This document shows positions 8,350 to 16,488 of a DNA stretch of 38,601 nucleotides, piece after piece. Where the stretch lies: positions 1-38,601 of the forward strand of contig NZ_BDDQ01000017.1 of NCBI RefSeq assembly GCF_002003465.1, written 5' to 3'. A program made the position numbers and the translations under genes. Positions within the stretch are counted from its first letter, which is position 1, and the number at the start of each line of letters is the position of its first letter. Below the pieces are notes generated by a model. That model made no database searches. It saw only the letters and a list, made by a program, of their open reading frames with translations, and was not told the DNA's origin. Origin of the DNA: Caenibacillus caldisaponilyticus (GTDB lineage: Bacteria > Bacillota > Bacilli > Bacillales > Sporolactobacillaceae).

Positions 8350-8378
8350 ATTATAGTTTTATCGTTTTCGACTGTAAA
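8350..8378 (-). promoter_or_regulatory. Sigma-A promoter of the coiled-coil gene
   Basis: On the minus strand TTTACA (8378-8373) and TATAAT (8355-8350) are exactly 17 bases apart, about 23 bases before the GTG start. This predicts a very short leader. The rest of the 8328-8707 intergenic region shows nothing else I can assign. Confidence 0.7.
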
Positions 8379-8707
8379 TGATCGTTGATCAAGTCCGACG
8401 ATTCTTCCAATTGTAGCGGATTGCCTTATAATCGAAATAAGCCGATGCGGTTGCCGAAGACGGATAATCCAATTTTTAATGGTTTCGCGGTCGCTTGCCG
8501 GCCTTAGAAACCAGATAACACAGAGGTTGGATGCCGCTGCCCAATTAGCGCTTGTTTTAGTGCCGAAAAACGGGCTTGCAACACCCCGTAAATCATGTGG
8601 CAAATGTGCTAAAAAACCGGATCGCTGGAGACCGGCAGGCTTCTTTGGGAATACTTGATTCAACCATGTTTTTTCTACAGTTATCCCGACGAAAGGAGGG
8701 GCGCAGG

Positions 8708-9229
8708 GTGAAAAAAGGATACGCGTTGCTATTCGTCATCCCTATCGTTTTGATGACATTATGGGGATGCCAATCGGTCAGCCACGGGGCTGCTCCTTCC
8801 AATGGTGCTCCGAAAACGTCCGTCCCTCTTCGGTCGAAGCCATCACCTTATAAATCCACACTCCTCGATCATTATCAAGATGCAGACTACAACGTGAAAC
8901 TGACATTAAGACAGGAGGCATCGACAGACCTCTCCTTAGTGATCACAAATTCGGGGAAAAAAGGCGTCGGATGCGGCGTCAAATATACGGTTGAAAAATG
9001 GGTGAATCGCCAATGGTATTCGCTTCCGTTTAAACCAAACGTCGCTTTCATAGAACTGGCTGTGTTATTGCTGCCTGGCAAAACCTATGATCAGAAGGTT
9101 GATTTTCAACTTTTGGACGAAAAATTGGCGCCTGGAAAATACCGGGTTGTCAAAACGCTCTCTCCCCATATTGTTTTGGCAAAGCCATTTGCCATTAACA
9201 AAGAAGGGATGATTGACGTTTCGGATTAA
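8708..9229 (+). CDS. Lipoprotein with a bacterial Ig-like domain
   Basis: The predicted 173-residue precursor starts at a GTG preceded by AAAGGAGGGG. Residues 1-20 form a lipoprotein signal (KK, a hydrophobic core, then LWG) with Cys21 as the lipidation site, so the mature protein is probably tethered outside the membrane. After a Pro/Ser-rich linker, residues about 60-165 resemble the bacterial Ig-like domain typified by GVKYTVEKWVNRQWYSLP, a LPGKTYD segment and LAPGKYRVVKTL. This domain occurs in surface lipoproteins of bacilli, without known enzymatic activity. A frame extending upstream to 8576 lacks a suitable start site. Confidence 0.8.
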   Translation: MKKGYALLFVIPIVLMTLWGCQSVSHGAAPSNGAPKTSVPLRSKPSPYKSTLLDHYQDADYNVKLTLRQEASTDLSLVITNSGKKGVGCGVKYTVEKWVNRQWYSLPFKPNVAFIELAVLLLPGKTYDQKVDFQLLDEKLAPGKYRVVKTLSPHIVLAKPFAINKEGMIDVSD

Positions 9230-9379
9230 AGCCGATCCGACGGATACAAAGAGCGGGGGAACGGGTCGCGAGGCGTTTATGCTTACTGATTCACCCCAAA
9301 GCCCTTCAGTTCGTCTGGCATGCGGTACGCTCTGAGAAGTGTTATGCTGTTGATTAAGGAAATCCAAGGAGGGACATTC

Positions 9380-10111
9380 ATGAAAATCGAGGTTTGGTCG
9401 GATTTTGTCTGTCCGTTTTGCTATATCGGAAAGCGCCGCCTGGAAACGGCGCTCGAAAATTTTCCGCACCGCGGCGAGGTTGAAGTGATCTACCGCAGCT
9501 TCGAACTGGATCCGACGGCCAAAAAGGGCGCGCATTCGGATATCCATGCGCTTCTGGCCGCCAAATACGGCATAAGCTATGAAGAGGCGAAGGCGATGAA
9601 CGCGCGGGTCGGCGCGCAAGCTCAAGCGGTCGGGCTGACCTACCATTTTGATACGATGATTCCGACGAACACGTTTGATGCCCACCGCCTCATGCATTAC
9701 GCCGCGCGCCAAGGCAAAATGGCGGAAATGACCGAGCGCCTCATGAAAGCGTATTTCACCGACTCCAAGGACATCGGCGATCACGAAACGCTGGCCGAAC
9801 TGGCTGAAGAGGTCGGATTGGATAAAGCGGACGTTTTGGCCATGTTGAAAAGCGGCGACTTCGCCGATGACGTGCGGCAAGACGAACAAGAAGCGGCAGC
9901 GCTTGGCGTTCGCGGCGTTCCGTTTTTCGTCTTGAATCGAAAATATGCCGTATCGGGCGCGCAACCCCTTGAAGTTTTCGCCCAGGCGCTTGAAAAAGCT
10001 TGGCAAGAAGAACAGCCTCTTACCCTTTTGAATGATGGGGATGCGGACGATGCGGTCTGTGAAGACGGCGCCTGTCGGGTGCCGACGCAACCCGCTCAAC
10101 CGGCCAAATAA
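9380..10111 (+). CDS. DsbA-family oxidoreductase (FrnE-like)
   Basis: This protein of 243 residues has no signal peptide and is cytosolic. It carries the thioredoxin-fold active site CPFC (Cys11-Cys14) in VWSDFVCPFCYIG, the hallmark of the FrnE / 2-hydroxychromene-2-carboxylate isomerase-like DsbA group, and a cis-proline loop in LGVRGVPFFV. The helical insertion between them (about 60-150) is typical. The C-terminal tail adds a CEDGAC pair after an Asp-rich stretch, a second possible dithiol. Relatives assist disulfide chemistry under oxidative stress; the exact partner is unknown. AAGGAGGG precedes the ATG at 9380. A plus-strand terminator lies at 10304, so the gene is probably monocistronic. 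Confidence 0.88.
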   Translation: MKIEVWSDFVCPFCYIGKRRLETALENFPHRGEVEVIYRSFELDPTAKKGAHSDIHALLAAKYGISYEEAKAMNARVGAQAQAVGLTYHFDTMIPTNTFDAHRLMHYAARQGKMAEMTERLMKAYFTDSKDIGDHETLAELAEEVGLDKADVLAMLKSGDFADDVRQDEQEAAALGVRGVPFFVLNRKYAVSGAQPLEVFAQALEKAWQEEQPLTLLNDGDADDAVCEDGACRVPTQPAQPAK

Positions 10112-10303
10112 CGTTCGCGGATCCCGACTTTATATACCGAAGCCGCATGGGAAACAAATCGATGGCGGGTTGCCAATCCGTACCAAGTAACAATTGCGGT
10201 TCGGGTTTGGGAAAGAGCTCGAGGCTTTGAGTCGGCGCGAAACACTGAAAAATGTTCAAACCAACGAAATACCGGCTTTTGGAACGAATCCTTGTTTAAT
10301 AAT

Positions 10304-10329
10304 GGAACGTCCATCGGCGTTCCTTTTTT
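10304..10329 (+). terminator. Intrinsic terminator downstream of the FrnE-like gene
   Basis: GGAACG (10304-10309) pairs with CGTTCC (10318-10323), followed by six T. The rest of the 10112-10556 gap has no supported gene. Confidence 0.75.
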
Positions 10330-10556
10330 ATTGATCGCGCTCCATTTTCTACCGGCTGGGCTTATGGATATCTCGCCGAAACACAATGAAACCCTCAAAA
10401 CGGTGAAAACTGCGCGGACGAACGCCGATATTCATTTCATAAGGCGATAAAAAGACGAAAGCCCCGTGGCGATTCATAAAAATTGTGGTATGATTTTATA
10501 AGTTCAGTTTTGCTAGATTGCGAGGCGAATCACATCGTCGGACAACTTAGAAAGAA

Positions 10557-11753
10557 GTGACAGCACAGTTGGAAGTCTGGAAACGTAACTTGCTCGTGCT
10601 TTGGATCGGCAGTTTTCTCGTGTCCGCGAGCTTTTCGATGGTCATCCCGTTTTTGCCGTTATTTTTGCTGCAAATCGGCGTCACCCGCCACACCGAATTT
10701 TGGAGCGGCGCTTTGTTCAGCGCGGCTTTCCTCGCCGGCGCGATCGCTTCGCCGTATTGGGGGGCGCTCGGGGACCGGTACGGCCGGAAGCTGATGATCA
10801 TCCGGGCCGGCTTTTTCCTGTTTCTCATCTATACGCTCACAGCATTCGTCACACAGCCCTATCAATTGCTGATTCTCCGGATCATGCAAGGGTTGCTCAC
10901 CGGATTTATTCCGGGGACGATCGCATTGATCGGTACGAACACGCCGAGCAAGCGGGTCGGCTATGCGCTCGCCATGATCTCGACGGCGACGTCCGCCGGC
11001 GGCATCATGGGCCCGCTGCTCGGCGGGGGGATCGCGGCTCTCGCCGGCAACCGCGTCGCGTTCGCAAGCGCCGGCGTATTCGTTTTGATTTCGACCCTGC
11101 TTGTCATTTTATGGGTCAAAGAAGAAAAATTCGTTCCGAGCAAAGAGCGGAGTTCGATCTTGCGCGACGTCCGAACGACCGCCGCTAATCGGCCGTTCAT
11201 GGCGGTGCTCGTATTAACCCTTGTGACGCAGTGCTCGCTCATGACGATCGAGCCCGTCCTGCCGCTTCATATCGCTAAACTGAGCGAATCGGCCGGCAAT
11301 ACGTCGCTGATCGCCGGCGCCGTGTTTTCACTCCCGGGCATCGCCAGCGTGCTTTTCGGCGCGCGCTGGGGAAAGCTGGCCGATCGCACCGGCTTTCATA
11401 AAGTGTTATTGATCGGGTTGATCGGAGGCGGCATCGGGACGCTCGCCCAAGCGTTGTGCGGAAACATTTGGAACTTTTCCATTGTCCGTTTTATTTTCGG
11501 AGCCTTTTTCTGCGCCGTTTTTCCCGCGATCAACGGCCTCGTCGTCAAATCGACGCCCGAAGATTTCCGCGGGCGCGCCTTCGGCCTGAGTCAGACGGCC
11601 AACCAGTTGGGCGGCATGTTGGGGCCGCTGGTCGGAGGGTTGATCGGCGGACTGTTCCCCGTTTCCACGGTCTTTCTCTTCACGGGGATCATGCTGTTGG
11701 CTTCGACCTTTTTGGTGTATCTTCCGAGGAAAATGGTGGCGGCGGGGCGATAA
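10557..11753 (+). CDS. MFS drug-efflux transporter (DHA1 type)
   Basis: This 398-residue integral membrane protein should have 12 helices. Motif A appears as GALGDRYGRKLMI in the loop after helix 2, and a degenerate repeat GARWGKLADRTG lies after helix 8. Motif C-like glycine/proline stretches (GGIMGPLLGGG and GGMLGPLVGG) in helices 5 and 11 mark drug:proton antiporters. It is closest in style to the multidrug exporters of bacilli; the substrate cannot be inferred. The start is uncertain: the GTG at 10557 has only a weak AGAAAG site, and a TTG at 10569 is an alternative. No regulator gene is adjacent, and it is followed by 560 bases of non-coding DNA. Confidence 0.85.
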   Translation: MTAQLEVWKRNLLVLWIGSFLVSASFSMVIPFLPLFLLQIGVTRHTEFWSGALFSAAFLAGAIASPYWGALGDRYGRKLMIIRAGFFLFLIYTLTAFVTQPYQLLILRIMQGLLTGFIPGTIALIGTNTPSKRVGYALAMISTATSAGGIMGPLLGGGIAALAGNRVAFASAGVFVLISTLLVILWVKEEKFVPSKERSSILRDVRTTAANRPFMAVLVLTLVTQCSLMTIEPVLPLHIAKLSESAGNTSLIAGAVFSLPGIASVLFGARWGKLADRTGFHKVLLIGLIGGGIGTLAQALCGNIWNFSIVRFIFGAFFCAVFPAINGLVVKSTPEDFRGRAFGLSQTANQLGGMLGPLVGGLIGGLFPVSTVFLFTGIMLLASTFLVYLPRKMVAAGR

Positions 11754-12145
11754 AACATTGGGGGTCAACCCGTTTCGCGCGGTCTTTGGATAGGGGGGCG
11801 CTGCGGCCGGCCGATCGGGTCGGTTTCTTCAGCGTCGAACAATTGTTGAATTACGCCATCCACTCCGGTTTTTTGGACGACGCGGAAAAGATTTCGCCCG
11901 TTCCAGGATGGCGGCCGTCATGGAAAGGTTCAACCGGAATCATTGCAACTGCATTTGCTTTAATTAAGGTTATAGAAAAATAAACTCCGTTTTTTAAGCG
12001 AGTTCAAAATGATACAATCCTGCCTGCTCGGCGCCGCATAACCATGGATAGTCCGGTCGACATGCGGACGCTGTGGTTTCCCATGCGAACCGCGGAGGTG
12101 TGAGGCCGATTTTTAACGTTTCCATCCATGGTTGTCATAAGCGGC
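11754..12145. other. Intergenic region with a hairpin-rich element (12028-12145) and a 15-base direct repeat
   Basis: The first 230 bases hold no supported gene. ATAAACTCCGTTTTT occurs exactly at 11980-11994 and again at 12191-12205. Between the copies, arms GCCGC...AACCATGGAT (12033-12049) and ATCCATGGTT...GCGGC (12124-12145) are complementary. Inside them are GTCCG/CGGAC (12051-12069) and GTGGTT/AACCGC (12073-12093). GGCCGATTTTT (12103-12113) could pair with TCGGCGCC (12028-12035) instead, giving a terminator-like alternative. I do not recognise the element as a known RNA family; it could also be a small mobile repeat. Confidence 0.4.
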
Positions 12146-12174
12146 TTGGCAGCGCGGGATGGAGATGTTATAAT
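12146..12174 (+). promoter_or_regulatory. Sigma-A promoter of the preQ1 riboswitch/transporter unit
   Basis: TTGGCA (12146-12151) and TATAAT (12169-12174) are separated by 17 bases. The expected start near 12181 leaves about 30 bases before the riboswitch aptamer. Confidence 0.75.
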
Positions 12175-12212
12175 GAAACGGCACAAATTCATAAACTCCG
12201 TTTTTCAACGGG

Positions 12213-12284
12213 AGAGGTTCTTAGCTAACCCTCTATAAAAAACTAAGAAGGAGCAGCACTTCTTTCTTAGGGGTGTTGTTTTTT
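12213..12284 (+). promoter_or_regulatory. PreQ1-I riboswitch with transcription terminator
   Basis: P1 is AGAGG (12213-12217) with CCTCT (12230-12234). The loop TTCTTAGCTAAC and the A-rich tail TATAAAAAACTAA match the compact class I preQ1 aptamer of Bacillus queC leaders, and loop TTAG pairs with CTAA (12243-12246) in the pseudoknot. The expression platform is a terminator, CAGCAC (12254-12259) with GTGTTG (12273-12278) then T residues. CTAAGAA (12243-12249) can instead pair with TTCTTAG (12264-12270). Ligand binding should hold CTAA in the aptamer and permit termination, so the downstream gene is off when preQ1 is plentiful. Confidence 0.9.
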
Positions 12285-12310
12285 CTTTGGCCGAACAGGA
12301 GGAATCATTA

Positions 12311-12853
12311 ATGTGGCGTGTTTTGATCTATCTATTGTCGATCGTGACGGCGAACGTCGTCACCGCCGCGTTTCCGCCGATCCATGTCGGCTTGTTCATC
12401 GTCCCGATGGGAACGCTGCTGATCGGCGCGACGTTCGTCTTTCGCGATCTCGTTCAAAATAAATACGGGCGAGTCAAAACGTATTATTTCATCGCGACGG
12501 CTTTGGTGTTGTCGGCCGTGATCTCGTTCCTTTTGGGCGATACGCTGTACGTCGTGCTCGCGTCGGCGTTCTCGTTCCTGCTCTCTGAATCGTCCGATAC
12601 CGAAATTTACTCGCGCTTGCGCGTGTCTATGGCCTGGCGGGTTTTTTACAGCGGCTTGGTTGGCGGCCTTTTGGATTCCGTCGTCTTCGTCGTCATCGGT
12701 TTGAGCCCCATTGGCGCGAACTTCTTATCTTGGACGATGGTGCCGTTTGCCATCCTCGGCCAACTCGTTTTCAAAACGGCCGTTCAAGGGTTGGGCGCTG
12801 TGTTGATGGCTTGGCTCCATCCCGCATCGAGAGAACGCGTCACCGCCGATTGA
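12311..12853 (+). CDS. Queuosine precursor transporter, YhhQ/VUT family
   Basis: This 180-residue membrane protein should have about five or six helices. FIVPMGTLLIGATFVFRDLV after the first helix is the conserved stretch of the VUT (PF02592) family, whose characterised member YhhQ imports queuosine precursors preQ0/preQ1. The preQ1 riboswitch directly upstream independently supports this substrate. The ATG at 12311 has AGGAGG 7 bases upstream; an in-frame TTG at 12287 lies inside the terminator region and is unlikely. No queuosine biosynthesis genes lie in the window, so the organism may salvage precursor or carry the pathway elsewhere. A terminator follows at 12930. Confidence 0.88.
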   Translation: MWRVLIYLLSIVTANVVTAAFPPIHVGLFIVPMGTLLIGATFVFRDLVQNKYGRVKTYYFIATALVLSAVISFLLGDTLYVVLASAFSFLLSESSDTEIYSRLRVSMAWRVFYSGLVGGLLDSVVFVVIGLSPIGANFLSWTMVPFAILGQLVFKTAVQGLGAVLMAWLHPASRERVTAD

Positions 12854-12929
12854 CGGTTCCGCCAAGCACTCGCAGCCTTGACACGGCGTCGCTTATCCTC
12901 TCAAACGAATCATAGAAATCCGGAGATTG

Positions 12930-12956
12930 CCCCCGCCGCAACGGACGGGGGTTTTT
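12930..12956 (+). terminator. Intrinsic terminator after the VUT transporter gene
   Basis: CCCCCG (12930-12935) pairs with CGGGGG (12946-12951) and is followed by TTTTT. No supported gene is seen in the remainder of 12854-13266. Confidence 0.85.
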
Positions 12957-13214
12957 CGTTTCCGTCCCTGCACCGTGCATAAACAAGCGTTCCCGTTTTG
13001 GATCATATGGCGGAGCATGAACAACAAGCCTTCGCTCATTTATTGCACGTTAGGCCCGCATACATCGGCCTATTTTTTAATGAAGATTTTTAAAATAGGT
13101 GAGCGGGATTAGGCAGAACGTCCGGATTTTAAGTAAAACGGCGGAAGGATAGATCCAAAGAGGCATAGACAACGGCAACGCGCTCGACTAGGCTAAAGAC
13201 ACAGCGGGGCATCC

Positions 13215-13243
13215 TTTTGTCCGACAAAATGTAAGCCCTTACA
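13215..13243 (+). promoter_or_regulatory. Two adjacent palindromes, candidate operator before the secreted-enzyme cluster
   Basis: TTTTGTC-C-GACAAAA (13215-13229) is a perfect inverted repeat. It is immediately followed by TGTAAG-CC-CTTACA (13230-13243), also perfect. The second is cre-like but has CC where cre requires a central CG. They end about 9 bases before the ribosome binding site of the next gene, so a bound repressor could block transcription or, as RNA, the hairpins could affect translation. Confidence 0.45.
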
Positions 13244-13266
13244 ATTCAACGAAAGGAGGGAACAGC

Positions 13267-14139
13267 ATGAAGCGTACCGGATCGCTCTTTGTCGCCGCGA
13301 TGCTCTCGTTCATCGGTTTTTTCATTCAGCCAACGGATGGACAAGCCTGGCACGGCGGGAAGATGGCAACGGTGCGAGTAATGACCTTTAACATTCACGC
13401 CGGCATCGGTTCGGACGGGCAATACGATATCGCCCGCATCGCCGACGCCATCACGCAAGCGGACGCGGACGTCGTCGGGCTTGAGGAAGTGGATGTCCAT
13501 TGGGGGGAACGCAGCGCATATGAAGATGAAGTCAAGCGGCTGGCCGAACGGCTTCACATGCACGCGTTTTTTGCCCCCATTTACACATTGGCCCCCGATC
13601 GGGCCGGACAACAGCCCCGTCAATACGGCCTCGCCGTGTTGAGCCGTTACCCGATCGTTCGCGCCGAAAACCACCTGATCACCCGCTTGTCCATCCAAAC
13701 GCCCGATCCCGTCCCCGAGCCGGCTCCCGGTTTTCCTGAATTGCTCATCAATATAAAAGGCATCAAGCTGTCGTTTTACGCCACCCATCTCGACTACCGG
13801 GCCGATCCGACGGTCCGCGCGCGGCAAGTCCAAGACATATTGACCATCATGGCACAGAATCCCAATCCGCGAAAAATTTTGGTCGGAGACATGAACGCCG
13901 AACCGGATGCTCCCGAATTGGCGCCGCTCTATCAAAAGCTGAAGGATGCCTGGCTCATCCATGGCGAAGATCCGGGCAAAACATATCCGGTGCTCCAGCC
14001 CGAAAAACGCATCGATCAAATTTTGACGGCGCCGATGCTGGCGGTCCGCTCGGCCTTTCGGTTGGATACGCTCGCGTCCGACCACTTGCCCGTTGTCGCC
14101 GACGTCGTTTTGACGCGCGGAAATCCGTTTTCCCATTAA
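13267..14139 (+). CDS. Secreted endonuclease/exonuclease/phosphatase-family hydrolase
   Basis: This 290-residue precursor has a Sec signal of about 27 residues (KR, a hydrophobic stretch, then GQA before the mature end) and no lipobox. The EEP fold motifs appear in order: VMTFNIHAG (metal-side Asn42), DVVGLEEVD (Glu73), ATHLDYR, VGDMNAEP, and the C-terminal SDHLPVVADV with the Asp-His pair. The family covers DNase I-like nucleases, sphingomyelinases and inositol-phosphate phosphatases, so the substrate is open. CGAAAGGAGGG lies just before the ATG. It precedes nagZ and namZ on the same strand with a gap of about 310 bases and no terminator I could see, so co-expression is possible but unproven. 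Confidence 0.87.
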   Translation: MKRTGSLFVAAMLSFIGFFIQPTDGQAWHGGKMATVRVMTFNIHAGIGSDGQYDIARIADAITQADADVVGLEEVDVHWGERSAYEDEVKRLAERLHMHAFFAPIYTLAPDRAGQQPRQYGLAVLSRYPIVRAENHLITRLSIQTPDPVPEPAPGFPELLINIKGIKLSFYATHLDYRADPTVRARQVQDILTIMAQNPNPRKILVGDMNAEPDAPELAPLYQKLKDAWLIHGEDPGKTYPVLQPEKRIDQILTAPMLAVRSAFRLDTLASDHLPVVADVVLTRGNPFSH

Positions 14140-14452
14140 CTCGACGACTTGGACGGAGCGGGCGGTCAGACGTTGAAGGAAGTCAGCGTCCGGACATCAA
14201 CAGGTTACGCGCGGATGCCGCTCAACTTCCGAGTGTTCGCTAAAATCTTTTGAGCCCGCAGTTGTCGATGTCATCGGGTTTGCGAGATCCCTCTGGTGCC
14301 TCGAACGACGTCCATAATCGGTTGCGTTCCCGTAAAGATAACGGAAACGTGTTCAGCTGAGCCGGACGGGAACTGCCGCCCGACCGGCGTGAATCCGCGC
14401 GAATCTAACAGCGGGCATGGTGTTGAATGATTAAAAAAGAGGAGGAACCGCC
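14140..14452. other. Intergenic gap between the EEP hydrolase and nagZ
   Basis: I see no terminator, promoter of good quality or supported gene in these 313 bases. The minus strand between about 14280 and 14420 reads as an open frame with no start site or known domain. Confidence 0.4.
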
Positions 14453-16234
14453 GTGAAATGGGGAAAAATCGCCGTGATTTCTGTTCTCGCCGCCGTTCTG
14501 GCATGGAGCGTCTCCTTCAGCACTTCCCAGGCGTCATGGAAGGAACCGGACCGGCACGGCTGGAAAAACGACCGGGGAGTGCGCGGTTGGATCATGGCCA
14601 AGATGAAAAAAATGACGTTGGAAGAAAAAGTCGGTCAACTCTTTATGGTGCAAGTCTACGGCCGGACGCCGACCGATCCCGACTATGAAGCCACCAATCT
14701 GCAGGAACATCGGGGCGGAAAAAACTTTGCAGAAGTCATCCAAAAATATCACATCGGCGGTGTCATTTATTTTAACTGGAACGCGAATATCGGAACGCCG
14801 GTCGATCCCGTCCAAGTCAATGCGCTGTCGAACGGCATCCAACATATTGCCATGGACGCGCGCGTGCCGATTCCTTTGTTCATCGCGACCGACCAAGAAG
14901 GGGGGATCGTTGCCCGCGTTCAGGAACCGGGCACGGTCTTCCCGGGCAACATGGCGCTCGGCGCGACCCGTTCCGTTGACGCGGCCGCCAAAACCGCAAA
15001 CATCATGGGCAAAGAACTGAAAAGTTTGGGCATTAACATGGACCTTGCGCCGGATATGGACGTCAACGTGAATCCGGAAAACCCGGTCATCGGCGTCCGT
15101 TCGTTCTCGGAAGATCCGGATCTCGTCTCCAAAATGGGCGTTGCCCAAGTCAAGGCCTATCAGAAAGAAAACGTCCTCGCGACCGCGAAACATTTTCCGG
15201 GGCACGGCGATACGAACGTCGACTCGCATTACGGCCTGCCGATCATCCATCACGATCTGAAGACGTTAAACACGATCGACTTGAAGCCGTTTAAAGCGGC
15301 CATCCGCGCGGGCATCGACGCGATCATGACCGCGCACATCGTCGTTCCGGCGCTGGACGATTCCGGGCTGCCGGCGACCTTGTCCAAACCGATTTTGACC
15401 GGTTTGTTGCGTCACAAGCTTGGTTTTGAAGGGCTGATCATCACGGACAGCCTCGGCATGTCGGGGGCGAACGTGCTCCCGCCGGACCGCATTCCGGTCG
15501 AAGCGTTTAAAGCGGGCGCCGATATTTTGTTGAATCCGCCGGATGTCGATTTGACTTATCACGCCGTGCTGAATGCCGTCAAAAGCGGCGAGATTTCAAA
15601 ACAACGATTGGACGCGTCCGTTTACCGCATTTTATACGCCAAATGGAAGCGGGGATTATTCAAACATCCCTATACGGATCCGAACGCCGTCAACCGAATC
15701 GGTTTGCCGGAAAATTTGGCGACGGCGGATGGCATCACGAATAAAAGCCTCACGCTCGTCAAAAACGATCATCATCTTTTGCCGTTCCAGCGCGGCGAGC
15801 GCATTTTCGTCACGGGCCCGTCGGCCGCAAAACCGGATGTGCTCTCGAACCTGTTGAACGCCAAAGGGTTGACGACGTCGGCCTATCCGACGGCGACGAG
15901 CCCGAACGCCGCGGAAATCGCCCAGGTGGCGGAACGCGCGCGGTCCGCGGATGCCGTTCTGGTGACGACGTACACCGCCAATACGAATAGCGCTCAACAA
16001 CGGTTGGTGCAGGCGTTGTTGGCTACGGGCAAACCGGTCGCCGTCGCCTCCATGAGAAATCCGTACGACATCGCCGCTTTTCCCGCGGTCGATGCCAACA
16101 TTTTGACCTACGGCAATCTTGATGTGTCCGTCTGCGCCCTCGCCCGAGCGCTCGCCGGTGAAGTGAACCCATCCGGCAAACTGCCCGTGACCATTCCCGG
16201 CCAATATTCGTTCGGCCACGGTCTCTCGTACTGA
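14453..16234 (+). CDS. nagZ: Beta-N-acetylglucosaminidase, glycoside hydrolase family 3
   Basis: This 593-residue secreted protein has a Sec signal of about 27 residues but no lipobox Cys, unlike the lipoprotein NagZ of B. subtilis. The catalytic TIM barrel holds KHFPGHGDT (Lys246-Thr254) and the Asp257-Ser258-His259 loop DSHYGLP, whose Asp-His dyad is the distinctive acid/base of NagZ-type GH3 enzymes. The nucleophile is Asp332 in IITDSLGM. A C-terminal alpha/beta domain (about 415-590) follows, as in the two-domain Gram-positive NagZ. It removes terminal GlcNAc from murein fragments outside the cell. GTG start, with AGAGGAGG about 6 bases upstream. Its neighbour namZ takes the next sugar. 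Confidence 0.93.
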   Translation: MKWGKIAVISVLAAVLAWSVSFSTSQASWKEPDRHGWKNDRGVRGWIMAKMKKMTLEEKVGQLFMVQVYGRTPTDPDYEATNLQEHRGGKNFAEVIQKYHIGGVIYFNWNANIGTPVDPVQVNALSNGIQHIAMDARVPIPLFIATDQEGGIVARVQEPGTVFPGNMALGATRSVDAAAKTANIMGKELKSLGINMDLAPDMDVNVNPENPVIGVRSFSEDPDLVSKMGVAQVKAYQKENVLATAKHFPGHGDTNVDSHYGLPIIHHDLKTLNTIDLKPFKAAIRAGIDAIMTAHIVVPALDDSGLPATLSKPILTGLLRHKLGFEGLIITDSLGMSGANVLPPDRIPVEAFKAGADILLNPPDVDLTYHAVLNAVKSGEISKQRLDASVYRILYAKWKRGLFKHPYTDPNAVNRIGLPENLATADGITNKSLTLVKNDHHLLPFQRGERIFVTGPSAAKPDVLSNLLNAKGLTTSAYPTATSPNAAEIAQVAERARSADAVLVTTYTANTNSAQQRLVQALLATGKPVAVASMRNPYDIAAFPAVDANILTYGNLDVSVCALARALAGEVNPSGKLPVTIPGQYSFGHGLSY

Positions 16235-16488
16235 GGCATCGGTTTGGCGAACCGAAGCAAACGTTTTAATGAAAATGGCTATGTATAGAGAAAATCGGGC
16301 GGGTGCGGGAAGCGCCTGGTTCTTCATAAAACCGCATCCATATTTAGCGCTGTCCATGATCGCGTGAAGCTGAAGCCGATTGTGCAGCCGGCGGCTGTTC
16401 CCATCAAAAAGGCATCTATTCTGTGGCCGACGCCGACGATAAACATTCCCCGCATCCGCCTGAACCATTTTTTAGGGAGGCGTTCGTG

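Noticed and set aside
9065-10099. Long open frame antisense to the FrnE-like gene
   Set aside because: Same reasoning; it also overlaps the lipoprotein gene and has no ribosome binding site.
13230-13243. TGTAAGCCCTTACA as a true cre site
   Set aside because: The central CG that CcpA sites require is CC here, so I list it only as a palindromic operator candidate.
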